This document shows positions 16,054-22,985 of a stretch of DNA of 64,000 nt, piece by piece. The first letter of the stretch is position 1. Each line of letters opens with the position of its first letter. This stretch comes from Bog-756 sp963701325 (GTDB lineage: Bacteria; Actinomycetota; Acidimicrobiia; Acidimicrobiales; RAAP-2): positions 2,728,001 to 2,792,000 of the forward strand of contig OY969604.1 in the NCBI GenBank assembly GCA_963701325.1, given 5' to 3'. Below the pieces are notes generated by a model. It saw only the letters and a program-made list of their open reading frames with translations, ran no database searches and was not told the DNA's origin. The position numbers were made by a program, and so were the translations under genes.

Positions 16054-16692
16054 ATGAGCCTGTTGCAGGAAGTGCCGACACTTCACGGAGTTCTGGTGCG
16101 GTTGGAGCCTCTCTCAGAGCGACACGCACCTGACCTCGCGGTCGCAGCAGAAGAGGATCGGAGCGCGTACAGCTTCACCTGGGTCCCCCGAGGGTCCGAG
16201 ATAGCGGAGTACCTCAGGGCCCAGTTCGAACGGGCCGAGGACGGCACCCTGATGCCCTTCGCTCAGATCCGGTTGACCGATGAACGAGCAGTGGGGTGTA
16301 CCGCCTACTGGGATTTCCGTCCATGGCCCGACCGGGCAGACCCCTCTGCAGTCGAGATCGGATGGACGTGGCTCGCAGCCTCCGCGCAGGGCACCGGGAT
16401 CAACCTCGAGTCCAAACTCCTCCTCATCAGGTATGCCTTCGAGCAGGTGGGTGTCGCTCGGGTCGATCTCAAGACGGATGCCCGAAACGAGCGGTCTCGT
16501 CGAGCAATCGAAGGGCTCGGCGCACACTTCGAAGGCGTCCTTCGGAATTGGTCGCGGTCGTGGGCGCCGGGCGAGGAGGGACGGCTGCGCGACTCGGCGA
16601 TGTACTCCATCGTCGATTCGGAGTGGCCTGCCTGTGAAGAACGGCTCAGGAGCCGGTTGGGTCTGTTTGAGGCTGACGCCACCAATGGATGA
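16054..16692 (+). CDS. GNAT acetyltransferase (RimJ/RimL type) under SAM riboswitch control
   Basis: 212 residues. It has the RimJ/RimL layout: GVLVRLEPLSERHAPDL at the N terminus, AVGCTAYWDF, VEIGWTWLAASAQGTGINLES (acetyl-CoA loop) and a late NERSRRAIEGLGAHFEGVLR. The start codon is 9 nt beyond P1 of the SAM riboswitch. The substrate is probably a small molecule or protein amine. Being first after a SAM riboswitch is unexpected, since those usually control methionine or SAM synthesis and transport. It overlaps the methyltransferase start by 8 bp. Confidence 0.82.
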   Translation: MSLLQEVPTLHGVLVRLEPLSERHAPDLAVAAEEDRSAYSFTWVPRGSEIAEYLRAQFERAEDGTLMPFAQIRLTDERAVGCTAYWDFRPWPDRADPSAVEIGWTWLAASAQGTGINLESKLLLIRYAFEQVGVARVDLKTDARNERSRRAIEGLGAHFEGVLRNWSRSWAPGEEGRLRDSAMYSIVDSEWPACEERLRSRLGLFEADATNG

Positions 16693-17323
16693 CCGACGTC
16701 GCAGCTACGACGCTGTTGCTGAGCGCTACGCCGCGGAATTCGGCTCGGAGCTCGACAGTAAGCCCCTGGACCGTGCGCTGCTCGGTGTCGTCGCCGAACT
16801 GGCGGCCCGAGGACCGGTCGCGGACGTCGGGTGCGGCCCCGGCCATGTGGGTGCGTATCTGAGGGGCCTCGGGGTTGCGACCGTCGGGGTCGACATCTCG
16901 CCCGGGATGTGCGTCGTCGCGACCCAGGGAGTCAACGTTCCCTCCGCTGCCGGCGACGTGGGTGCTCTTCCTCTCGCGCCTTCGAGTATGGAGGCAATTG
17001 TCTGCTTCTACGCCGTGATACACCTCGACTCTGCCGAACGGGACGCTGCCTACTCGGAATTCGCCCGCGTCCTCCGTCCGGGCGGACATGCTCTTGTTGC
17101 CTTTCACGTTTTTGATGACGAAAGCGCAGTCGGGGCTATCAGGACTCGTACGGACTGGTGGGGTCACCGCGTCGACCTCACCTTTCGGTTCCTCGATCCC
17201 GCTGAGGAGCTCGCTGCGCTCGCCAGGGCGGGCCTGGAGTCAACGGCTCGACTCGACCGCGCCCCCCATCCCGGTGCGGAGCATCCGAGTCACCGGTCAT
17301 ACCTTCTGGTGAGACGCCAGTGA
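16685..17323 (+). CDS. Class I SAM-dependent methyltransferase
   Basis: 212 residues from ATG 16685, overlapping the acetyltransferase stop. MDDRRRSYDAVAERYAAEF opens it. Motif I is VADVGCGPGHVGAYLRGLG, motif II contains VGVDISPGM and the post-motif region is VLRPGGHALVAF. This is the methyltransferase-11 fold. Placement in a SAM-riboswitch transcript gives it a direct logical link to SAM level. The substrate is unknown. Confidence 0.85.
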   Translation: MDDRRRSYDAVAERYAAEFGSELDSKPLDRALLGVVAELAARGPVADVGCGPGHVGAYLRGLGVATVGVDISPGMCVVATQGVNVPSAAGDVGALPLAPSSMEAIVCFYAVIHLDSAERDAAYSEFARVLRPGGHALVAFHVFDDESAVGAIRTRTDWWGHRVDLTFRFLDPAEELAALARAGLESTARLDRAPHPGAEHPSHRSYLLVRRQ

Positions 17324-17350
17324 TCCGCGCTCAGGCACCACGGGTACTTC

Positions 17351-18208
17351 TCACACCACGAATTCGCACGTTCCCGCGTCGATCACCGTCTCGCCCAGTT
17401 GATTGTCGGCACGGAAGCGAGCTGTGGAGCCCTCGACCCACATGGAGATGGTGAGCGTGTCACCTGGGTAGGTGGGCCGGGAGAAGCGGCCGTACATGGA
17501 CCGGAACCGCCCCGGATCTGATGCACACAGGGTGTGGAGGAGGGCGCGCCCGACGAATCCGTACGTGCAAAGACCGTGGAGGATGGGACGGTCGAAACCG
17601 GCGCGTTTGGCGAATGCGGGATCGGAGTGAAGGGGATTGCGGTCGCCCGAGAGCCTGTAGAGGAGAGCCTGATCGGGACGAGTGCCATAGGTGATGACCT
17701 CGTCTGCTGTACGAGAAGGTAGGGGCTCCCTCGCTGACGCCGGCCCGCGCTCGCCTCCGAAGCCACCTTCGCCGCGAATGAACAGACCCGTTCCCGTGGA
17801 GAACAGAGGCATGCCGGTTTCTGCATTCACGGATTCCGCTTTGAAGCAGACGAGTGCCCCCGAGCCCTTGTCATAGATCGAGGTGAGCGTCGACGTGGTG
17901 GTGACTGTCGCTTCGGTCGGGATTGTGCCGTGGAGCTCGATCGACTGCTCGGCATGCACGAGCATGGCAGGGTCGAAATCTCCCGTCGACGACCTCGAGG
18001 CGCCCCCCGCACCGGCGACTGCGGCATATGTCGGAAGAACCTGCTGGGAGACGTCAGCGGAATTCTCGGTCGTGAGCTCGAGCTCGAAGCCAGTTGCGTC
18101 GAGGGAGCCTGCACCCACACCGAGGGCGTAGAGCAGGCAGTCGGTCGAGGTCCAGCTGCGCACACTCGGTGGAGACTGTGACCCCACTGCATCGAGGTTC
18201 AGGGGCAT
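17351..18208 (-). CDS. MaoC-family dehydratase (double hotdog, enoyl-CoA hydratase 2-like)
   Basis: 285 residues. The N-terminal half is an inactive-type hotdog domain. The C-terminal hotdog has the hydratase-2 motif: LYRLSGDRNPLHSDPAFAKR (catalytic Asp and His), then GFDRPILHGLCTYGF. This is the architecture of actinobacterial (R)-specific 2-enoyl-CoA hydratases and 3-hydroxyacyl-ACP/CoA dehydratases. AGGAGG lies upstream of ATG 18208. It is divergent from a MerR regulator, so it is probably inducible, perhaps by a fatty acid or acyl-CoA. Confidence 0.85.
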   Translation of the reverse strand: MPLNLDAVGSQSPPSVRSWTSTDCLLYALGVGAGSLDATGFELELTTENSADVSQQVLPTYAAVAGAGGASRSSTGDFDPAMLVHAEQSIELHGTIPTEATVTTTSTLTSIYDKGSGALVCFKAESVNAETGMPLFSTGTGLFIRGEGGFGGERGPASAREPLPSRTADEVITYGTRPDQALLYRLSGDRNPLHSDPAFAKRAGFDRPILHGLCTYGFVGRALLHTLCASDPGRFRSMYGRFSRPTYPGDTLTISMWVEGSTARFRADNQLGETVIDAGTCEFVV

Positions 18209-18231
18209 CGGCTCCTCCTAGCGGATTTCGG

Positions 18232-18259
18232 ATGATGTCAGAAACAGATGTAACATCAT
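18232..18259. promoter_or_regulatory. Nested inverted repeats between maoC-like and merR-like genes
   Basis: ATGATGT (18232-18238) pairs with ACATCAT (18253-18259). A shorter perfect palindrome, GATGTAACATC, occupies 18247-18257. TATAGT (18266-18271) then lies 7 nt before the MerR GTG at 18279, consistent with a leaderless merR transcript. The repeats are the obvious candidate operator for this divergent pair. Confidence 0.5.
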
Positions 18260-18278
18260 TTTGTGTTATAGTCAACTC

Positions 18279-18659
18279 GTGAGCGATTTCACCGTCGACG
18301 AACTTGCCCGGCAGGCAGGAACAACCGGGCGCAACGTTCGGGCCCTTCAGACACAGGGCCTCCTGCCGAAGCCGCAGATAGTGGGCCGTACCGGCTTCTA
18401 TGGTCCCGAGCACCTCGATCGCCTTCGGACGGTCCTTCGTCTCCAGCACGAGGGGTTCTCGTTGGCCTCGATCGCGGCCTTGTACACGGCATTGGAGACC
18501 GGGTTGACCCTCGAGGACGTGCTCGGTCTTCGTCGTCGGCCTGGCGACGACGAAGTCGATGAGTTCTCAGAGATTTTTGGCGGGTGGCCGACGATTCGGG
18601 ACGGCCAGCTTCTCTCCGTCTTGCCGTCAACTCTGCTCGGACTCCCGGTCGCATCCTGA
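18279..18659 (+). CDS. MerR-family regulator
   Basis: 126 residues from GTG 18279. The N-terminal winged helix reads FTVDELARQAGTTGRNVRAL, then LLPKPQIVGRTGFYGPEHLDRL, followed by the coupling helix LRLQHEGFSLASIAALY. The C-terminal effector part is short and has no cysteines, so metal or redox sensing is unlikely. It probably controls the divergent MaoC gene. Confidence 0.82.
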   Translation: MSDFTVDELARQAGTTGRNVRALQTQGLLPKPQIVGRTGFYGPEHLDRLRTVLRLQHEGFSLASIAALYTALETGLTLEDVLGLRRRPGDDEVDEFSEIFGGWPTIRDGQLLSVLPSTLLGLPVAS

Positions 18660-18695
18660 CCCAGGCACGGCAACAGATGCGTCCTTCGTCAGATC

Positions 18696-18887
18696 TCAAG
18701 CGGGCGGTCGGCCCCGCTTCGGCATAGGCGCCGCCTTCTTTGGCATACGCCCGGCATCGTCGAGCGCTCGACGCAGCAGCATTTCGATGTGGGCATTGAG
18801 ACTGCGGAGATCATCGGCTGCCCATTTGGACAGCGCATCGTGGACGGTCGGATCAATTCGCAGCAGTAACTGCTTGCGCTCATTCAC
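18696..18887 (-). CDS. Small ribbon-helix-helix DNA-binding protein
   Basis: 63 residues. KQLLLRIDPTVHDALSKWA followed by LRSLNAHIEMLLRRAL is the strand-helix-helix pattern of Arc/MetJ-type ribbon-helix-helix proteins. A basic tail (KKAAPMPKRGRPP) ends it. It starts 3 nt after the SPFH stop, so the two genes form one operon. A protein of this size would act as a dimer or tetramer on repeated operator halves, and such an operator lies just upstream of the operon. Confidence 0.75.
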   Translation of the reverse strand: MNERKQLLLRIDPTVHDALSKWAADDLRSLNAHIEMLLRRALDDAGRMPKKAAPMPKRGRPPA

Positions 18888-18890
18888 GGA

Positions 18891-19805
18891 CTACGAGTAG
18901 AGCGTCCCGGTGTTGACGACGGGTGAGGCTGGCTGATCACCACAAAGAACCACCATCAGATTGCTCGCCATCGCCGCTTTGCGTTCCTCGTCGAGGTTGA
19001 CGATGCCGCGCTCGCTCAGCCGATCCAGCGCCATCTCAACCATTCCCACAGCGCCATCGACGATACGGGAGCGGGCCGCGACAACGGCGTTGGCCTGTTG
19101 CCTGCGCAGCATGGCTTGGGCGATCTCCGAGGCGTATGCAAGATGGCTGATGCGCACCTCGACGATCTCGATCCCGGCGATACTGACCCGTTGGGCCACC
19201 TCCTCGGCGAGCTCGCCAGCCACGATTTCGGTCGAGCCCCGCAGCGAGAGGCCATCCTCGGTGGGGCTGTCGTAGGGATGTGTGGTCGCAACGTGCCGTA
19301 GCGCCGACTCGGCCTGTACCCGCACGAAATTGAGATAGTCCTCCACGGCGTAGAGAGCACGCGAGGTATCGGCAACCTGCCAAACGACAATGGCGGCAAT
19401 CTCTACGGGATTTCCGTCGGCGTCGTTCACCTTCAGGTGGTTCGTCTCGAAGTTCCTGACCCGGATACTGACGCTCCGCCGGTCGGTGAGGGGCACGATC
19501 CATGTCAGTCCGGGGCGACGCACGGTACCGATGTAGCTGCCGAAGAAGCGGACGACCCTGGTCTGACCGGGCTGCACGATGACCAGCGAGGACAAGATGA
19601 CGACGGCCACCACGATAGGGACGATGGTGACGAACTTGGCTGCTGAACTCTCGGCTATGAAGCCTGCAGCGACGCCACAACCGGCAACGAGAAGGACACC
19701 GAGCCACCCGTTGACGGCCCACGCCGGCCGTTCTCGGATTCTGACGAGGGGCACCGAGTGGCCGGCCGTCCCGGCGTCGCTGTGAGGTTGGACGGACTGG
19801 TTCAT
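18891..19805 (-). CDS. SPFH/band 7 (slipin/stomatin-like) membrane protein
   Basis: 304 residues. Two hydrophobic segments (WLGVLLVAGCGVAAGFIAE and FVTIVPIVVAVVILSSLVIV) anchor it. The SPFH domain begins VQPGQTRVVRFFGSYIGTVRRPGL and includes VEIAAIVVWQVADTSRALYAVE. A coiled-coil C-terminal part (QAMLRRQQANAVVAARSRIV) would mediate oligomerisation. SPFH proteins scaffold membrane microdomains or regulate membrane proteases. No NfeD-type partner is present; the partner here is a ribbon-helix-helix regulator. A GGAGGAATC ribosome site precedes ATG 19805. Confidence 0.88.
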   Translation of the reverse strand: MNQSVQPHSDAGTAGHSVPLVRIRERPAWAVNGWLGVLLVAGCGVAAGFIAESSAAKFVTIVPIVVAVVILSSLVIVQPGQTRVVRFFGSYIGTVRRPGLTWIVPLTDRRSVSIRVRNFETNHLKVNDADGNPVEIAAIVVWQVADTSRALYAVEDYLNFVRVQAESALRHVATTHPYDSPTEDGLSLRGSTEIVAGELAEEVAQRVSIAGIEIVEVRISHLAYASEIAQAMLRRQQANAVVAARSRIVDGAVGMVEMALDRLSERGIVNLDEERKAAMASNLMVVLCGDQPASPVVNTGTLYS

Positions 19806-19832
19806 GATTCCTCCTGGCGAGCGTGCGCTCAA

Positions 19833-19861
19833 TAAAGTGATATCACATTGATATCACTTTA
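19833..19861. promoter_or_regulatory. 29-bp double-palindrome operator of the SPFH-RHH operon
   Basis: TAAAGTGATATCA and TGATATCACTTTA are perfect 13-bp inverted arms around CAT. Each arm also contains the self-complementary word GTGATATCAC, or TGATATCA inside it, so the site offers two tandem symmetric half-operators. It is sharply AT-rich against its surroundings and sits 27 bp upstream of the SPFH start. This geometry suits two RHH dimers. Confidence 0.72.
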
Positions 19862-19934
19862 CGCTAGGTCGAACAAGGGCTGGGCAAAGACAGGATGGGG
19901 GACGGCGATGGCCGTGACGTTCCGGGTGAGGTCG

Positions 19935-20498
19935 TCAGGCAACGACGGCGCAGCAGTACCATCCGAGCTCGTGGACGGCGACACTGATCGACCCGAACCC
20001 CGCCCGTTCGAGCCGACGAGGAAGACCCTCCGGATCGATGGGGTGGTAGGTGTCGTCTCGATGAAAGGCCAACGATCCCTCGCTGAATACTCCGTCGGCG
20101 GCAACCAGGACGCCCCCTCTATGGATCACCCTCGCCAACTCGGCGAATGCGAGATCCTGGGTGTCGTCTGACGCTATGTGGTGGAGCATGTGGAACGATG
20201 CGCCCCCGCTGAATCGATCGTCGGGAAGATCGAGGGCTGTCGCATCGCCGCAGATAACCTCGACATTTGTGCCCTCTAGCCTGCGCTTCAACGCGGCAGC
20301 GAGGTTCGGGTCCAGCTCGACCGCGACCAGACGGTCTGTCCTCGAGCGGAGTACGTCCGTCGTGAAGCCGGGTCCTGGTCCGATCTCGATGACCTCAGAG
20401 CCGAGTTCGACATCTCGGAGCGCGTCCGGAAGGACCATCTCCTCGACCATCGTCCGCCACTCAGGACTGGCGCAGAACTCGAGGTGGGCATCGTTCAT
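19935..20498 (-). CDS. Class I SAM-dependent methyltransferase
   Basis: 187 residues from ATG 20498. Motif I is EVIEIGPGPGFTTDVLR, then LVAVELDPNLA, VICGDATALDLPD and ELARVIHRGGVLVAADG. These define a small-molecule or lipid methyltransferase of the type-11 fold. The frame stays open upstream to 20843, so a longer protein is possible, but the ATG fits the family length. The substrate is unknown. Confidence 0.78.
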   Translation of the reverse strand: MNDAHLEFCASPEWRTMVEEMVLPDALRDVELGSEVIEIGPGPGFTTDVLRSRTDRLVAVELDPNLAAALKRRLEGTNVEVICGDATALDLPDDRFSGGASFHMLHHIASDDTQDLAFAELARVIHRGGVLVAADGVFSEGSLAFHRDDTYHPIDPEGLPRRLERAGFGSISVAVHELGWYCCAVVA

Positions 20499-20843
20499 GG
20501 GCGGCCTCTTCAGTGTCCTGTAGCCGGCGCGAGGATGAGGTTCGGAAAGTCTATGGGCCACCTGCTTGGCGGACCCGACCATCTCAAGATGACCCAGAAC
20601 GTGATCCCAGCGAAGTCCCTCCCCTGCAGGCTCGACGCCGACCATCACCCAGTCGCCGTCGCGCTCCGGCTTCCTCGGCTGTGCGAGGGTGCTCGAAGGG
20701 TCGAGGTGGAGCTTGGCGCGCGTGCTGCCTTGGATCGCGATCGTTGCCGTGGGTACTTTCCGGCGCTCGAAGACGTTCAGGGGATCGACAGCGATCTGCC
20801 GGCATGTCATGCATTCGCGGCGTGTTTGCCACGCATCAGGCAT
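20499..20843 (-). other. Open upstream extension, possible gene remnant
   Basis: The methyltransferase frame continues upstream for 115 codons without a stop. It reads like protein (for example NVFERRKVPTATIAIQGST and RDGDWVMVGVEPAGE) and third positions are moderately GC-rich. No family is recognised. It could be a decayed gene fused by loss of its stop codon, or an N-terminal extension of the methyltransferase. Confidence 0.3.
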
Positions 20844-20852
20844 GGTGGTGCT

Positions 20853-21281
20853 GACTATCAGTTCAACTTTCTGCGGCTGTCACTGAGGCCGCAGAGCGTC
20901 GACCCGGCGTACCATCTCGATTCGGACGCAGCTACTGCGCTGAGCGGTGATGTCTCTTCGCTCCGGCGGCGACGGGTGACGAGGCTCCTGCTGAACCTCA
21001 GCTCGCAGAATGATCGGACACTGCACTATCTCGATGTTGACCCACGGTGCGTCGAGCTGGTGGCCGAGGGGTCCTACGTTCGGGCTGCGGATCCGAGCGG
21101 GCTCGCTGAGCGAGCACTCACCGCGACAGTCCCGGCCCGGCGCGGGGCCCATGTCGCTGGGCTCGTGTTCGCGGCGAACCTGATCCTGCACTCAGGCGTT
21201 GACGGCGCGAGCGGGCATTTTGTCGCGGCTTACGGCATCGATGCCCTGGACGGTGCCAGCTCGATCGGCTGGCCCGCGTAG
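20853..21281 (+). pseudogene. 5'-truncated hypothetical gene, cupin/dioxygenase-like C terminus
   Basis: About 142 codons of convincing coding sequence without a start. RRVTRLLLNLSSQNDRTLHYLDVD, read as two blocks, and VAGLVFAANLILHSGVDG followed by GHFVAAYG resemble a small actinobacterial family of uncharacterised cupin/dioxygenase-fold proteins, recognised from memory only. In-frame sequence before 20853 does not look like the missing N terminus. The end overlaps the convergent dioxygenase gene by 52 bp. It is probably a remnant left by a rearrangement. Confidence 0.45.
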
Positions 21282-22078
21282 AACCGTATCAAGAAGCTGT
21301 CGCGTAGTTTCTTCAGGGCCGCCGGTTGCAGGCTGTGGCCGAACATGCGTTGGCGCAGCTCGCCGGGTCGGCGCGTTCCGCGTCGACCGTGCGCGAGTGC
21401 CAGGTTGTCGAATAGCAGCAGCTCTCCGGGCTGCAGCACGACGTCGATCTCGATGTCGTGAAGGCGAAGGCCGTGGCTCGCAAAGAAGCTGGTCTCGTCG
21501 GAGAGGCTGTCGAACTCCAACCCGCAGAGAAAGCCGGGATCGATCTTCACGCTCGGGAGGAGCGGGAAGCGATTGCCCGATGCGGCCTCGACAATGCGCG
21601 CGAGACTGCCTTCGATGTAGCCGCGGTCATCGTCCCAGGCGCCGTGCGTTCGACCATACGAGACGAAACGCTCGACGAGCTGGCCAGGCGGCGGCCAGGG
21701 GCGCTGACCGAAGAGCGCGACCAGAGGCACCAATCGGGTGACCGCTCGGACAGGCGCGGCTTCGACGGGGACAGACAGCGCGGTGAAGCGCGCAACGTCC
21801 TGCTCGATCTTCGGATCGAGCGGCAGGCCGAAGTCGAAATGCAGCGTCTGGAACTCGCGCGATTCCCCAGCTTCCAGGGGTGGGAGAACGAAGTCACCGA
21901 CGAGTGAGAGAGGGGGAAGGCCGCGTTCAGTCCGGCATAGTTCGACGACTGCTCGGGCGATGTCGTCCACCTCGTCTGTCGTCCGGAAAGGGCCGACGAT
22001 CCGAGTGAATCCGTACGTCTCCAAGTCCGCTGACACGTAGAACGCAGGGTCCTTGGTCGCAGAGTCGATCGTGCTCAC
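21230..22078 (-). CDS. TauD-like 2-oxoglutarate/Fe(II) dioxygenase
   Basis: 282 residues from GTG 22078. The metal site is HFDFG (HxD), with a distal LLLFDNLALAHGRRGTR providing the third His and the 2-oxoglutarate-binding Arg. The surrounding SFFASHGLRLHDIEIDVVL and RFPLLPSVKIDPGF fit the TauD/clavaminate-synthase-like fold. The gene stands alone, with 16 bp to the enoyl-CoA hydratase stop, so it could be cotranscribed upstream or independent. The substrate is unknown; hydroxylation or desaturation of an amino acid or acyl group is typical. Confidence 0.72.
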   Translation of the reverse strand: MSTIDSATKDPAFYVSADLETYGFTRIVGPFRTTDEVDDIARAVVELCRTERGLPPLSLVGDFVLPPLEAGESREFQTLHFDFGLPLDPKIEQDVARFTALSVPVEAAPVRAVTRLVPLVALFGQRPWPPPGQLVERFVSYGRTHGAWDDDRGYIEGSLARIVEAASGNRFPLLPSVKIDPGFLCGLEFDSLSDETSFFASHGLRLHDIEIDVVLQPGELLLFDNLALAHGRRGTRRPGELRQRMFGHSLQPAALKKLRDSFLIRFYAGQPIELAPSRASMP

Positions 22079-22094
22079 AACGATCGCCCCCAGC

Positions 22095-22985
22095 CTACGC
22101 TTCCTGACCCGGTTCCGGGTGCGGCCGAGAATCTTGTCCGGTGTCCCGCTCCGGGGGCTCGTCTCGGTCGAACGGCGCGTCCCTCTCGACAACGGCTTGT
22201 CGGAGTCCGACTTCGGCGGCGCGGGCCGAGAAGGCCCGGGCGTCGGGAGCACGGTGCGCCACGGCGTCGTTGAGGGCCGCGAATCGCTGGAGCTGCGACC
22301 GTCCCATGAGCTCGATCCCCTCGTTGACCACCCGCTTGTTGGCCGCCAGCAGGTCCCGCCCGACCAGGGCGATCCGGTCGGCCAGGGACTGCGTGTAGTC
22401 GTCGAGCTCCGCACCCGGAACAGCCGCCTGGGCCAGCCCGATGGCCGCGGCCTCGGCTCCGCTGATCGTGTCACCGGTGAACAGCAGCCGTTTCGTCCAT
22501 TGGGGTCCCACGTGATAGAGCCACATGTTGGTCGGTGGCACCCCCATCGATCGAACGGGCGGGAACCCGAGCCGAGCGTCGCTGGCGGTGACGACGATGT
22601 CGCAGTGCAGCGCCAGGTCGGTGCCCCCGGCGAGGCAATTCCCGTGCACCTGCGCGATGACCGGGATCCGGCAGTCCCAGATCCTGGCCCAACCGGCGCC
22701 GAGCTCGATCATGGCGGCGACGTCGCCCTCGATGCCGGCCGCAGCGGCGCCCTCCACCGGCTCGATGTCGTCGGGCAGGATCCCGTAGCCCGAGGAGAAC
22801 GAGCGCCCCGAGCCACGGATGACGATCACCCGGACGTCCCGATCGTTCTCCGCCCGTGCGACAGCCTCGAGCAGCTCGCGGATGCACCGGGGGGTGAGCG
22901 GGTTGTGCTGCTTCGGCCGGTTGAGCGTGAGGCGGGTCACCGGTCCGAGCCGCTCGGTCAGGACCGTCGAATCGGCGGTGGTCAT
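22095..22985 (-). CDS. Enoyl-CoA hydratase/isomerase family protein
   Basis: 296 residues from ATG 22985, with an ATGA overlap to the acyl-CoA synthetase stop. VTRLTLNRPKQHNPLTPRCI opens it. The oxyanion loops are SGRSFSSGYGILPDDI and GNCLAGGTDLALHCDIVVTA, followed by ARLGFPPVRSMGVPP. The usual catalytic Glu positions are not both obvious, so it could be a hydratase, isomerase or another crotonase. The C-terminal tail is Arg/Asp/Pro-rich. It is the third gene of a phosphotriesterase, CoA-ligase, crotonase operon. Confidence 0.85.
   Translation of the reverse strand: MTTADSTVLTERLGPVTRLTLNRPKQHNPLTPRCIRELLEAVARAENDRDVRVIVIRGSGRSFSSGYGILPDDIEPVEGAAAAGIEGDVAAMIELGAGWARIWDCRIPVIAQVHGNCLAGGTDLALHCDIVVTASDARLGFPPVRSMGVPPTNMWLYHVGPQWTKRLLFTGDTISGAEAAAIGLAQAAVPGAELDDYTQSLADRIALVGRDLLAANKRVVNEGIELMGRSQLQRFAALNDAVAHRAPDARAFSARAAEVGLRQAVVERDAPFDRDEPPERDTGQDSRPHPEPGQEA

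Noticed and set aside
20513..20854. Plus-strand small frame before the truncated gene
   Set aside because: Arg/Ser-rich shadow composition and no ribosome site. The opposite strand looks more protein-like.
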